A stretch of 64,000 bases of DNA from Aureimonas ureilytica DSM 18598 = NBRC 106430 (GCF_000382705.1 NZ_ARQE01000005.1:62001-126000); one strand, 5' to 3'. Numbered from the stretch's first letter, positions 18,965 through 28,044 are shown. Program-made: numbers and translations. The notes: generated from the letters alone by a model not told the origin.

Positions 18965-19902
18965 TCGAGTTTCGCGACGTCTCGAAAATCTATGACGGGC
19001 ACCGCGTGGTGGACGGCGTCAGCCTCACGGTCGAGCCGCGCACGATCTGCACGATCGTCGGCACGTCGGGGTCGGGCAAGACGACGCTGATGCGGATGGT
19101 GAACCGGATGACCGAGCCGAGCGCGGGCGCGGTCCTGATCGACGGCGAGGACAACCGCACGATCAAGGGGCCGGAGCTGCGCCGCCGCATCGGCTACGTG
19201 ATCCAGAACCACGGCCTGTTTCCCCACCGCACCGTCGCCGAAAACATCGCGACCGTGCCGCTTCTCCTAAAATGGGAGAAACCCCGCGTCGAGGCACGCG
19301 TGGAAGAGCTTCTCCATCTCTTCGGCCTCGATCCGGCCGACTATGCCGCGCGCTACCCGCATCAGCTTTCGGGCGGCCAGCAGCAGCGCGTTGGCGTTGC
19401 CCGCGCGCTTGCGGCCCGTCCCTCCATTCTCCTGATGGACGAGCCCTTCGGCGCGCTCGATCCGATCATCCGCGCCCGCGCGCAGGCCGATCTCCTCGCC
19501 GTCCAGAAGGCGACGGGCACGACGGTCGTCCTCGTGACGCACGACATGGAAGAAGCCGTGCATCTCGGCCACCGCATCGCCGTCATGGAAAACGGGCGGC
19601 TGCGCCAATGCGCCTCGCCGGCCGAAATCCTGGCGCGGCCGGCGGATGCCTATGTCGAGGAAATGCTCGGCTCCAACGACCGCGCCTTCAAGCTCCTGTC
19701 GCTGGGGACCCTCGCCGATCTCGTGGAGCCGGGCGCGGCCTCGGGCGCGCCGCTCTCCACCGACACCAACCGGCGCGACGCGCTCGCCGATCTCCTCTGG
19801 TCCAACCGGGGCGCCGCGCCCGTGGCGGACGCGACCGGCCGGCTGCTCGGCATCGTGCGCACCTCCACCCTCCTGCGCTCCGCCGCGAGGCCCGCTTCGT
19901 GA
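18961..19902 (+). CDS. quaternary-ammonium ABC transporter ATP-binding protein (OpuCA/YehX-like)
   Basis: A 313-residue ATPase. Walker A is GTSGSGKTT, the Q-loop is VIQNHGLFPH, the signature is LSGGQQQR, Walker B is ILLMDEPFGALD, and the H-loop is VTHD. The C-terminus keeps one CBS-like strand set (VADATGRLLGIV) instead of the two full CBS domains of OpuCA, so ionic-strength sensing may be reduced. It lies between two permease genes and overlaps both by 4 bp. Confidence 0.9.
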   Translation: MIEFRDVSKIYDGHRVVDGVSLTVEPRTICTIVGTSGSGKTTLMRMVNRMTEPSAGAVLIDGEDNRTIKGPELRRRIGYVIQNHGLFPHRTVAENIATVPLLLKWEKPRVEARVEELLHLFGLDPADYAARYPHQLSGGQQQRVGVARALAARPSILLMDEPFGALDPIIRARAQADLLAVQKATGTTVVLVTHDMEEAVHLGHRIAVMENGRLRQCASPAEILARPADAYVEEMLGSNDRAFKLLSLGTLADLVEPGAASGAPLSTDTNRRDALADLLWSNRGAAPVADATGRLLGIVRTSTLLRSAARPAS

Positions 19903-20633
19903 CACGACTTCCGGCGCGGCTCTGGCGCCTCGCCCTCTTCGCCCTGCTTCTGACCTTCCTGATCCGCCCGGGCCTGTTCGCGCCGCTGCTCCAGCCGCTG
20001 ACGCGCAACGGCGCGCCGGCGATCTACGACAAGGGCGATCTCCTGTCGCTCACCCTGTCGCATCTGAAGATCACGGGGCTCGCGACGCTCGCCGCCGCGC
20101 TGCTGGCGGTCTCCATGGCGATCTTCGTGACGCGGCGCGCGGGCGCGGACTTCCTGCCGCTGTCGCGCTCGATCGTGAATGTCGGCCAGACCTTCCCACC
20201 CGTCGCCGTGCTCGCCCTGGCCGTGCCGGCCATCGGCTTCGGCGAGGCACCGACGCTCGTCGCGCTCTTTCTCTACGGCCTCCTGCCGATCTTCGAGACG
20301 ACGATCGCCGGCCTCACCGGCGTGTCCGGCCCCGTTCTGGAAGCGGCGCGCGGCGTCGGCATGACGCCCTGGCAACGCCTCCTGCGCGTGGAACTGCCGC
20401 TCGCCCTCCCCCTCGTCGTTGCGGGCGTGCGCCTCTCGGCGGTGATCGGCTTGGGCACCGCCACGATCGGCTCGACGGTCGGCGCGCGCACGCTCGGAGA
20501 AGTCGTCATCGCCGGGCTCCTGTCCGACAATCTGGCCTTCGTGGTCCAGGGCGGCGCCATCGTCGGCGCGCTCGCCATCCTCCTGCACGACGCCCTGTCC
20601 TGGCTCGAAACCCGCCTCGCCCGCGTCATCTGA
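19899..20633 (+). CDS. glycine-betaine/choline-type ABC permease (YehW-like)
   Basis: A 244-residue permease with six predicted helices and the coupling motif [12 protein letters not shown]. The GTG start at 19899 overlaps the ATPase stop as GTGA; a longer open frame upstream runs inside the ATPase gene and is rejected. It completes a permease-ATPase-permease set. No substrate-binding protein gene of the YehZ/OpuCC type precedes or follows it. Confidence 0.87.
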   Translation: MTRLPARLWRLALFALLLTFLIRPGLFAPLLQPLTRNGAPAIYDKGDLLSLTLSHLKITGLATLAAALLAVSMAIFVTRRAGADFLPLSRSIVNVGQTFPPVAVLALAVPAIGFGEAPTLVALFLYGLLPIFETTIAGLTGVSGPVLEAARGVGMTPWQRLLRVELPLALPLVVAGVRLSAVIGLGTATIGSTVGARTLGEVVIAGLLSDNLAFVVQGGAIVGALAILLHDALSWLETRLARVI

Positions 20634-20714
20634 ATGCAGGTCGCGCCCATCGCACCGCCAAACCAACCAAACCCGCCTTGCCTGCCCGCCCATCCTCCTG
20701 TAAGCATCGCATCA

Positions 20715-20737
20715 GGTTCCGAACCAGTCTCGGAACC
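20715..20737. repeat. perfect inverted repeat upstream of tRNA-Arg
   Basis: GGTTCCGA and TCGGAACC are separated by 7 nt, ending 15 bp before the tRNA. No T-run follows. It may end the upstream operon or be unrelated; its role is unknown. Confidence 0.5.
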
Positions 20738-20752
20738 AGGCCGCAAGGTCGG

Positions 20753-20829
20753 GCACCCGTAGCTCAGCTGGATAGAGTGTCGCCCTCCGAAGGCGAAGGT
20801 CACAGGTTCGAATCCTGTCGGGTGCGCCA
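20753..20829 (+). tRNA. tRNA-Arg (anticodon CCG)
   Basis: A complete 77-nt cloverleaf with encoded CCA. The acceptor stem GCACCCG/CGGGTGC is perfect, the D arm is GCTC...GAGT, the anticodon stem TCGCC/GGCGA closes the loop CTCCGAA (anticodon CCG), and the T arm ACAGG-TTCGAAT-CCTGT is standard. It reads the CGG codon. Confidence 0.96.
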
Positions 20830-21140
20830 TTTCGGCACAGAACTGCGAACCGCCGGGGTTCGCCGTGCGCGAGCGTGAAATTGCTGTCCTCGACACGCTG
20901 CTCCCGATTTCACAACAAGCAACAGACGGTCGCCCTTACACTCGGCCCGGCCGATCCGACTTTCGCCCGGTGAGCACCGCTTACGCGGTGATGTCCTTCG
21001 GAACCCGCTCGAACTCGTCGATCAGGCGCCGGCCCGGCAGAGGGGTCGAACCGTCGCCACGTCGGTCTTGATCAGCGTGATGCGCACGTCCCCCACCGGC
21101 GAACTCGGCGCCATGCGGCGCTCTGGCGAACCCGAACGGC
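20830..21140. other. 311-bp intergenic space with a possible degraded coding remnant
   Basis: No intact gene is seen. On the minus strand an ATG at 21114 opens a 30-codon frame (MAPSSPVGDVRITLIKTDVA...), and after an apparent one-base shift near 21035 a second frame continues as RRLIDEFERVPKDITA and stops at 20981. Together they look like one short protein broken by a frameshift, but I recognise no family. A 6-bp hairpin (CACCGC-TTAC-GCGGTG, 20975-20990) spans the stop. No copy of the tRNA 3' end is seen, so there is no sign of an integrated element. Confidence 0.3.
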
Positions 21141-22019
21141 TCACGCCGCGACGATCGTCAGAAGCGTTTCGACGGCGCGCGTGCGATGGCGTTCGGGATG
21201 GGTGAGGACGGTGAAGGGTCGGGCGGGATGGTCGACCGGGATCGACCGGACCTCGCCGGCCGCCAGCGCGCTCGCCACGGCGCGGCGCGACAGGACGCTG
21301 GCGGCAAGGCCCGTCGCGACCGCGCTCAGAACCGCCTCGTTGGAGGGAAGTTCCAGAAGGATGCGCAGGCTCTCCATCGCGACGCCCGCGCTTGCGGCAT
21401 GGGTTTCGAACTCGGCGCGCGTGCCCGACCCAGGCTCGCGCAGCACCCAGGCTTGCGAGGCGTAGTCCGCCGGGTCCACCATGGTTCGAGCCGCCCAGGG
21501 ATGGTCACGCCCCACCACGAGGTGCAGCTCGTCGCGCGCGACGACGCGCTGCATGAGATCGTTCTGCCGGACGGCCCCTTCCACGAAGCCGATATCGGCC
21601 GTGCCCTCGGCCACGGCGGAGGAGACGAGCGCCGTGTTGGCGACGGTCAGCGCGATTTCGAGCGCGGGATGGCGCGTGCGCAGTTCCAGAAGACGGGGCG
21701 CCAGCCAGTAGCTGGCGACCGTCTGGCTGGCATGGATGCGCAGCTGACCGCGCACCTCTTCCCCCAGTTCATCGAGCGTGCGCCGCGTCTGTGCGACCCG
21801 TTCCAGAAGAGCGCGCGCTTCCGCCGCGAAGAGACGCCCCGCTTCCGTCAGCTCGATGCGACGACCGATCCGATCGAAGAGGCGGACGCCATGCTGGCTT
21901 TCGAGCTGAGCGATGGAGGCGCTGACGGCGGATTGGGTCAGGTTGAGGTGGCTGGCGGCCTGCGTGACGTGGAGGCGCTCGGCGACGGCGAGGAAGATGC
22001 GGAGCTGTTCGAATGTCAT
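21141..22019 (-). CDS. LysR-family transcriptional regulator (YeiE/CbbR-like)
   Basis: A 292-residue regulator. The N-terminal winged helix-turn-helix (about residues 1-60) includes VTQAASHLNLTQSAVSASI, and the rest is the two-lobed LysR effector domain, including the lobe strand RGQLRIHASQ. It is divergently arranged with a YeiH-type exporter gene, the usual partner of YeiE-like regulators, and probably controls it from the shared 130-bp region. The effector is unknown. Confidence 0.88.
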   Translation of the reverse strand: MTFEQLRIFLAVAERLHVTQAASHLNLTQSAVSASIAQLESQHGVRLFDRIGRRIELTEAGRLFAAEARALLERVAQTRRTLDELGEEVRGQLRIHASQTVASYWLAPRLLELRTRHPALEIALTVANTALVSSAVAEGTADIGFVEGAVRQNDLMQRVVARDELHLVVGRDHPWAARTMVDPADYASQAWVLREPGSGTRAEFETHAASAGVAMESLRILLELPSNEAVLSAVATGLAASVLSRRAVASALAAGEVRSIPVDHPARPFTVLTHPERHRTRAVETLLTIVAA

Positions 22020-22039
22020 GGATCATCGATCGCGAGAAC

Positions 22040-22049
22040 GAAACGTTTC
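22040..22049. promoter_or_regulatory. palindrome in the LysR/YeiH divergent region
   Basis: GAAACGTTTC is a perfect 10-bp palindrome 21 bp upstream of the LysR start and about 100 bp before the exporter start. It is a plausible operator, by position only. Confidence 0.35.
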
Positions 22050-22149
22050 AACAAGAGGAATAAATTGGATCAAACATGCTTGCCAGGCGGATAGTCGGGG
22101 CGTCGCCAGCGAAACGGCGACCTTCCCCTTCTCATCAGCGTCGTGCCCC

Positions 22150-23166
22150 ATGTCGATCCCCTTCCATGTCAGTCCTGTCGACACCGTGCTTGTATCGGCG
22201 CGGCGCATTCTGCCGGGCGTCGCGCTGACCGCCTGTGTCGCGGCCGTCGCGGTTCTCCTTCCCCGCCTCCTCGGCCTGCCCGCGTTGAGCCCGCTCGTGG
22301 TCGCGATGGTGATCGGGATCGGCTTGCGAAACCTTCTGGGGCCGGTCGAGGGGAGCGCGGAGGGCGTCGCCTTTTCGATGCGGCGAATCTTACGCTTTGC
22401 GATCGTGCTTCTGGGGCTGCAACTGACCGTCCGGCAGATCGGCGATCTCGGGCTCGGCGCGCTCGCGGTGATCGTCCTGTCTCTCATCGGGACCTTCTTC
22501 GCCATCAAGCTCGCGGGCCGCCTGTTGGGGGTGGAGCGCGGTTTGGCCGAGCTGATCGCCGCCGGCACGTCGATCTGCGGCGCCTCGGCGGTGATCGCGA
22601 CCAACACGGTGACGCGGGCGCGCGACGAGGATGTCGCCTATGCCATCGCCTGCGTGACCCTGTTCGGAACGCTGTCCATGCTCCTGCTGCCTCTGGCCAA
22701 CCAGGCTTTGGGGCTGGATGCCGCCTCCTATGGGCTCTGGGTCGGCGCCTCCGTTCACGAAGTGGCGCAGGTCGTGGGCGCGGCGTTCCAGGGCGGGGAC
22801 GAGGCCGGCCAGTTCGGCACTGTCGCCAAGCTCAGCCGCGTCCTCCTGCTCGCGCCGATGATCCTGCTGATCGGCGCGCTCGCCTCGCGCGCCAGGGGTT
22901 CGCAGGGTGGACGCGCGCCGATGCCCTGGTTCGTCTTCGGCTTCATGGCCATGGTCGTCCTCAACAGCCTCGTCGCCCTGCCGGAGGCCGCCCGCGGCGT
23001 GCTCGTGCCGGGAACCTCCTTCCTGCTCGCCATGGCGCTCGCCGCGATGGGGCTGACGACGGACCTTCGGAAGCTCCGGGCCAAGGGATTGCGCCCGCTG
23101 GCTCTCGGCGCGTTCGGCTGGGTCTTCATCAGTCTCGTGGCGCTGGGTGGCGTGGTGTTCCTGTAG
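22150..23166 (+). CDS. YeiH/UPF0324-family putative sulfate exporter
   Basis: A 338-residue membrane protein with about 10 hydrophobic helices. Family marks are RILRFAIVLLGLQLT, the TSICGASAVIAT motif, and a second-half GASVHEVAQVVGAA repeat of the same fold. The family is annotated as conserved hypothetical sulfate exporters, with some members tied to sulfite or taurine metabolism; the substrate here is not known. ATG 22150 was chosen because helix 1 follows and the upstream extension crosses the regulator promoter region. Confidence 0.85.
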   Translation: MSIPFHVSPVDTVLVSARRILPGVALTACVAAVAVLLPRLLGLPALSPLVVAMVIGIGLRNLLGPVEGSAEGVAFSMRRILRFAIVLLGLQLTVRQIGDLGLGALAVIVLSLIGTFFAIKLAGRLLGVERGLAELIAAGTSICGASAVIATNTVTRARDEDVAYAIACVTLFGTLSMLLLPLANQALGLDAASYGLWVGASVHEVAQVVGAAFQGGDEAGQFGTVAKLSRVLLLAPMILLIGALASRARGSQGGRAPMPWFVFGFMAMVVLNSLVALPEAARGVLVPGTSFLLAMALAAMGLTTDLRKLRAKGLRPLALGAFGWVFISLVALGGVVFL

Positions 23167-23426
23167 ACACGGCGGCCGTCTGGCCGAGAACCCGCCAACC
23201 AGAAAGGAGCGCCCTGTCGTCGCGAGGGCGCACCAGTCGGTCGGCTGCGTTTGGATCGTCCGCATCGCTGTTCGGCTTTCCGGGCGAGTGGGGCGCAGGG
23301 CGAGATCGCCGGCAACGGATGGGCGAGCGGCAGCGGGGCCGGCCCCGCTTCCGGCGCCGACCCCGCAGCGTTTCCCAGCGTCATCGCTTCGGAATGGCGC
23401 TTTCCGATAGGGCCGACCCTGTTGGC

Positions 23427-23446
23427 CCTGAGGCTGTAGCCTCAGG
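23427..23446. repeat. hairpin overlapping the cupin stop codon
   Basis: CCTGAGGCT and AGCCTCAGG form a 9-bp inverted repeat at the 3' end of the cupin gene, between it and the convergent exporter gene. No T-run is present on either side. The rest of the 275-bp space 23167-23441 holds no gene that I can support. Confidence 0.45.
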
Positions 23447-23930
23447 GGTGTTTGTGGATCGGATCCACCCAGTACACCTCTTCCGGCTGCTCCACCGGAT
23501 CGACATCGGTGATGTTTACCACCACCGCTTCGTTGTCGGAGCGCACGAGCACGCATTGGAGCGGCTGCGAGGGGTCGGCGTTGATTTCCTGGTGGGGCAC
23601 GAAGGGCGGCACGAAGATGAAGTCGCCCGGACCCGCCTCCGCGACGAATTCCAGCCGGTCGCCCCATCTCAGGCGCGCCCGACCGCTGACGACGTAGATG
23701 ACGCTCTCGAGCTCGCCATGATGGTGAACGCCGGTCTTGGCGTCGGGCGCGATCTGCACCGTTCCGGCCCAGATGCGCTGTGCGCCGACTCGGGCGGCAT
23801 TGATCGCGGCCTGCCGGAACATGCCGGGCGTCTGCGGCGTGTTGGAATCGAGCGCATCGCCCCGGATGACCCGAACCCCGTCGTGCTTCCAGCGCGGCTC
23901 GCCGTGGGAATGCGGATGCTCATGCGCCAT
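23442..23930 (-). CDS. cupin-domain protein
   Basis: A 162-residue single-domain cupin. Motif 1 is VHHHGELESVIYVVSG with three His and a Glu for metal binding, and motif 2 is PGDFIFVPPFVPHQEIN with the fourth His. The His-rich N-terminus (MAHEHPHSHG) could bind metal. ATG 23930 starts the conserved part; the upstream Arg-rich extension is rejected. It could be a small isomerase, dioxygenase or sensor; the family does not fix a reaction. Confidence 0.82.
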   Translation of the reverse strand: MAHEHPHSHGEPRWKHDGVRVIRGDALDSNTPQTPGMFRQAAINAARVGAQRIWAGTVQIAPDAKTGVHHHGELESVIYVVSGRARLRWGDRLEFVAEAGPGDFIFVPPFVPHQEINADPSQPLQCVLVRSDNEAVVVNITDVDPVEQPEEVYWVDPIHKHP

Positions 23931-24100
23931 GCGCGGTCTCCTGTGCTGGTATCCGACCGCATGCCTCGCCCTCGCGCGATCATGCGGCGATCTCAATGAC
24001 ATAGCGTCCATCGACCGTCCCCGATTCGATGGAGCATGGGACCCGAGCCCTTGCGCCTTGCCGCTCGCTCATGCCGAACGCCGAGAATCCCGACCGGGGC

Positions 24101-25498
24101 TCAGTTTCGCGCGAGGAGCGCCGCCGCGCGGGCGCGGGCTTCCCGGGCCTGATCGTCCTGCCCGAGCGTTTCGAGAATATCGCCGTATCCCTTCCACGAC
24201 CAGCTCGAATGGGCCTTGTGGCCGAGCCGCTCGGCAAACAGGCCGCGAGCGCGCAGGGCGTCCCGGCTGGCCTTGGTGACATCGAGCAGGATCATGTGGA
24301 AGACGTCGCGCTGCGCGCGGCTGCCACCGATCCGGTCGAGCCGGTAGCGCACCGGCCCCATGATCTCGAGCGCCTCCCGGTGATGGCCGGCCCGCGCGAG
24401 CTTGAGGCCCCTTGCGAGCGCGAGACCCGATTCCGCGCAGACGCGCGCCTGCGTTCCCGGCAAGGTCGACCATTGCTGGATGTTGGTGATCATCCGGTCG
24501 GCGGCCTGCGCGTCCCCGCCGGCGATGAGGGCCATCAGGTAATGCAGCGAGACGAAGATCAGGTCGGTGTCCTCGACATGCTTGCGCGAGACGTCGAGAA
24601 GCCGGCTCCAGCGGTTCCCCACGTCGATGCCGAACATCTCGAGCCGCCACAGGAGCGAGGAGGCGTTGCAGATGTCGAGATAGAAGTTCGAGTCGATGTC
24701 GGAGACGATCTGCTCGTCGTAGAGCTTCAGGACCGTCTCGAACTCGCCCCGCTCCAGATGATAGAGGCAGCGGTGCCAGTAGAGGTGGAAGCGGAAATTG
24801 TTGACGCCGGACCAGCTCTCCTCGAGCCCCGACACCCATTGGATCCCCTCCTCCATGCGCTCGGTCATTTCGAGGACGTGGGCAACCGAATGGATCGACC
24901 AGGCGTCGGCGGAATTGCGCTCCACCGCCCGGCGGCCGTAGTCTTCCGCCTTGGCGTATTCGCCGCTTTCCTCAAGGCCGAACGCGTACATCCCCAGGAG
25001 AAAGCCGTAGTCGCGGTGCTCGGGCGACCAGAGCGGCAGGATGCGCGCCATGGAGTCGCGCATGCGACGAGGGTCGCCGGAGTAGAAATGGGTGAAGTGT
25101 GCCAGGCGCAGCGCGAGGCTGTCCTGCGGATGATCGAGGACGATGCCCTCCCAGAGATCGGTCGCCGCTTCCAGATCGTGATCGCACCAGGCCGCGAGCG
25201 CCGCCGCATGCGCCCGCTCGCGGTCGTTCGCCCCGGTGCGCGCCAGGAGATCGGGCAGGCCGTCGGAGATCGCCTTGGCCTTGGTCGACTGGTTGGAACT
25301 GCCGAAGAGCTTGGCGAGATATCCGGTGGCGCACTGGGCCATCGGCATGTCGGGGTCGCTTTCGCGCAGGGATTTCAGGATGGCGCCCGTGTCGCGCCGA
25401 AACCCCATATAGGCCGAGCCGAACTCCGTCAGCCGGGCCGCGCTGTCGGGCGAGGACGCCGTGAATTGCAGTCCGTCCGCATTGGCAAATTGCTGCAT
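24101..25498 (-). CDS. TTC38-like tetratricopeptide-repeat protein
   Basis: A 465-residue all-helical cytoplasmic protein matching the TTC38 family. Family marks are SIHSVAHVLEM with an EGIQWVSG helix, FHLYWHRCLYHLE, and VLKLYDEQI. TPR-like helix pairs extend over most of the length. No enzymatic motif is seen and the bacterial family has no agreed function; it probably acts as a protein-interaction scaffold. It is the last gene of a CoA-transferase / acyl-CoA dehydrogenase / TTC38 operon, 10 bp after the dehydrogenase. ATG 25498 begins the conserved part. Confidence 0.8.
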   Translation of the reverse strand: MQQFANADGLQFTASSPDSAARLTEFGSAYMGFRRDTGAILKSLRESDPDMPMAQCATGYLAKLFGSSNQSTKAKAISDGLPDLLARTGANDRERAHAAALAAWCDHDLEAATDLWEGIVLDHPQDSLALRLAHFTHFYSGDPRRMRDSMARILPLWSPEHRDYGFLLGMYAFGLEESGEYAKAEDYGRRAVERNSADAWSIHSVAHVLEMTERMEEGIQWVSGLEESWSGVNNFRFHLYWHRCLYHLERGEFETVLKLYDEQIVSDIDSNFYLDICNASSLLWRLEMFGIDVGNRWSRLLDVSRKHVEDTDLIFVSLHYLMALIAGGDAQAADRMITNIQQWSTLPGTQARVCAESGLALARGLKLARAGHHREALEIMGPVRYRLDRIGGSRAQRDVFHMILLDVTKASRDALRARGLFAERLGHKAHSSWSWKGYGDILETLGQDDQAREARARAAALLARN

Positions 25499-25508
25499 GG
25501 AATGATCC

Positions 25509-26741
25509 TCAATGCGCGTTGGCGACGCGAAGCTCGGGGCGGGACGCCGCCGCCCTCTCGAGTTCGGCATAGCCATGGCGCGTCTGGGGCGTCTTGATGC
25601 CGAGGATCGAACCGGCGACCTGCGTGCGCAGGATCTGGGCCGTGCCTCCGGCGATCGTGAACATGCGGGCGTCGCGCGCCATGCGCTCCAACGGCAGATT
25701 GCGAGAATAGCCCATCGCGCCATGCATCTGAAGCGCGGCGTTGGTCACGGTCTGGGCCGACTCGGACGCCAGGATCTTGGCCTGGGCCGCCGCGCGGATT
25801 TCGGGGAAGCCGTCCACCAGCGTCGCGGCGGCCGAGCGCAGCAGGCCGCGCGCGGCGGCCAGCGCGATCGACATGTCGGCGATCATCCACTGAAGGCCCT
25901 GGAACTCCCCGATCGGGCGCCCGAACTGCTCGCGCGTCATGGCATAGTCGGCCGCCGCCTCGTAGGCGCCTTGCGCGATTCCGAGCGCCACGGTGCCCGC
26001 CCCCACCCGCTGCGCGTTATAGGCCCGCATCAGCCCGGCAAAGCCCCGCTCGATCCCCTCGGGCGGGACCACGATCATGTCCTCGCCGACCTCCATGTCC
26101 TGAAACAGGACCTCGGTTTCGGGAATGCCGCGCAGGCCCATGGCCGGTTCGCGCCGGCCGATCACGAGGCCCGGCGTTTCGTCGCGCACCGCGATGAAGC
26201 CGGCGATGCCCCTGGATCGTCCGTCCTCCATCAGCCGCGCGAAGACGAGATGCAGCTTGGACACGCCGCCGCCGGTGATCCAGTGCTTCTTTCCGTTGAT
26301 GACGTATCGGTCGCCCTTCCTGACCGCGACGGTGGTCATCTCCGTGGCGGCGCTGCCCGCCTCCGGTTCGGTGATGCAGATGGCGGGCTTGTCGCCGGAC
26401 AGGACGAGTTCGGCCGCCAAGCGCTTCTGCTTCTCCGAGCCGTAGCGCATGATCGCACCGATTCCGCCCATATTGGCTTCCACCGTGATGCGGCCCATGG
26501 CGCCGCAGCAGCGCGCCATTTCCTCGATCACCATCACCGTGTCGGCATAGGACAGGCCCCGGCCGCCATAGGCCTGCGGGATCGTCATGCCCATGAAGCC
26601 GGCTTCGGCGAGCTTTCCGACGCTCTCCCACGGATAGGCTTCCGTCCGGTCCACCTCCGCCGCGCGGGGGCGGAACTCGCGCTCGGCGAGGTCGCGCGCG
26701 GCCGCCATCAGGTCGCTGGTCACAGGGGTTGCAGCATTCAT
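25509..26741 (-). CDS. acyl-CoA dehydrogenase
   Basis: A 410-residue FAD enzyme that inserts a trans-2,3 double bond into an acyl-CoA. The family signatures are visible: CITEPEAGSAATEM in the middle domain, the YVINGKKHWITGG strand, and near the C-terminus QMHGAMGYSRNLPLERMARDAR. The usual catalytic Glu position of short/medium-chain enzymes cannot be assigned with certainty. It sits between a CaiB-type CoA-transferase, which would supply the CoA ester, and a TTC38-like protein. Substrate unknown. ATG 26741 was chosen where the N-terminal helix begins. Confidence 0.9.
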   Translation of the reverse strand: MNAATPVTSDLMAAARDLAEREFRPRAAEVDRTEAYPWESVGKLAEAGFMGMTIPQAYGGRGLSYADTVMVIEEMARCCGAMGRITVEANMGGIGAIMRYGSEKQKRLAAELVLSGDKPAICITEPEAGSAATEMTTVAVRKGDRYVINGKKHWITGGGVSKLHLVFARLMEDGRSRGIAGFIAVRDETPGLVIGRREPAMGLRGIPETEVLFQDMEVGEDMIVVPPEGIERGFAGLMRAYNAQRVGAGTVALGIAQGAYEAAADYAMTREQFGRPIGEFQGLQWMIADMSIALAAARGLLRSAAATLVDGFPEIRAAAQAKILASESAQTVTNAALQMHGAMGYSRNLPLERMARDARMFTIAGGTAQILRTQVAGSILGIKTPQTRHGYAELERAAASRPELRVANAH

Positions 26742-26755
26742 CGCGACACGTATCC

Positions 26756-27985
26756 TTATTCTGCGGCGCTTGCCGTGGCCCTGGTGGTCAGGCCGAATTC
26801 CTCGAGAACGTCTTGCGTGTGCTGCCCGCAGGTGGGCGGCGGGCGGCGGTAGGTGACGGGGGTGCGGCTGAACTTGATCGGATTGCCGATCAGTTCCACC
26901 GTGCCGGTCTCTGCGTCGGGATAGGGAATCGTCACCCTCATGCCGCGGCTCGCGACCTGATCGGAGGCGAAGACCTCGTCCAGCCGGTTGATCGGTCCGC
27001 CGGGGACGCCGGCCGCCTCCAGTCCCTCGACGAGCTTGGCCTTCTCCCATTGCCGCAACTCGCCCGCGATCAGGTCGATCAGCGCCTCGCGGTTTTCGAT
27101 GCGCTGGTTGTTGGTGCAAAAGCGCGGATCGCTCGCCAGATCCGGGCGTCCGATGAGATCGCAGAAGCTGCGATATTGCCGGTCGTTGCCGGCCGCCACG
27201 ACGGCGTGGCCGTCGCGCGTTTCGAAGACCTGATAGGGCACGATGTTGGGATGCTGGTTGCCGAGCCGGCGCGGGGCCTGCCCCGACAGGAGATAGTTGG
27301 TTCCCGCGTTCACCAGCCAGGCGATCTGCGCGTCCACCAGCGCGATGTCGATCTGCTGACCCTCGCCCGTCCGGTCGCGATGGCGAAGGGCGGCGAGAAT
27401 GGCGTTGGAGGCGTAGAGGCCGCACACGACGTCGGCGATGCCGACCCCGACCTTCATAGGCTCTCCCTCCGGCACGCCGGTCAGGCTCATGATGCCGCCA
27501 TAGGCCTGGGCGAGAAGGTCGTAGCCGGGCTTGGCCGCGTTGGGGCCGGTTTGCCCGAAGCCGGTGATCGAGCAATAGACGATGTCCGGCTTCTCGCGGG
27601 CGAGGCTCTCGTAGTCGAGCCCGTATTTGGCGAGGCCGCCGACCTTGAAGTTCTCGATCACGATATCGCACTCGCGCACCAGACGACGGATCGTCTGGGC
27701 ATCGGCGGGGTCGGCGATGTCGAGGGCGAGCGAGCGCTTGTTGCGGTTGGCGCAGAGATAATAGGCGCTCTCCTGCGTCGGCCGCCCGGCGTGATCGCGA
27801 ACGAAGGGCGGACCCCAGCTTCTCGTGTCGTCGCCCTCGCCGGGCCGCTCGATCTTCAGGATGTCGGCGCCCATGTCGCCCAGAAGCTGGGTGCAGGTCG
27901 GGCCGGCCAGAATGCGGGACAGGTCGAGAACGCGGACCCCGTCGAGAGGCCCCGGTCGGTGCGGCATGGGAGGAAGATCGCTCAT
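26756..27985 (-). CDS. CaiB/BaiF-family (class III) CoA-transferase
   Basis: A 409-residue enzyme expected to move CoA from a donor ester to a carboxylic acid. Family marks are VRVLDLSRILAGP, LGDMGADILKIE, NRNKRSLALD, and the catalytic-Asp region GVGIADVVCG. It is first in an operon with an acyl-CoA dehydrogenase and a TTC38-like gene, which suggests activation of a free acid followed by oxidation. The regulator gene on the opposite strand is LysR. A paralogue lies at 38997-40193. ATG 27985 is preferred to the TTG two codons upstream. Confidence 0.9.
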   Translation of the reverse strand: MSDLPPMPHRPGPLDGVRVLDLSRILAGPTCTQLLGDMGADILKIERPGEGDDTRSWGPPFVRDHAGRPTQESAYYLCANRNKRSLALDIADPADAQTIRRLVRECDIVIENFKVGGLAKYGLDYESLAREKPDIVYCSITGFGQTGPNAAKPGYDLLAQAYGGIMSLTGVPEGEPMKVGVGIADVVCGLYASNAILAALRHRDRTGEGQQIDIALVDAQIAWLVNAGTNYLLSGQAPRRLGNQHPNIVPYQVFETRDGHAVVAAGNDRQYRSFCDLIGRPDLASDPRFCTNNQRIENREALIDLIAGELRQWEKAKLVEGLEAAGVPGGPINRLDEVFASDQVASRGMRVTIPYPDAETGTVELIGNPIKFSRTPVTYRRPPPTCGQHTQDVLEEFGLTTRATASAAE

Positions 27986-28044
27986 GACCAAAGCTTAGAA
28001 GCTGAACGGAAGTGGCGAAAGCGGATATTGATGGATTGTTACGT

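Noticed and set aside
20753-20829. tRNA-Arg as an integration site
   Set aside because: No duplicate of the tRNA 3' end, no integrase and no composition shift were seen nearby.
23427-23446. Intrinsic terminator after the cupin gene
   Set aside because: The hairpin is perfect but neither strand has a T-run, so it is kept only as an inverted repeat.
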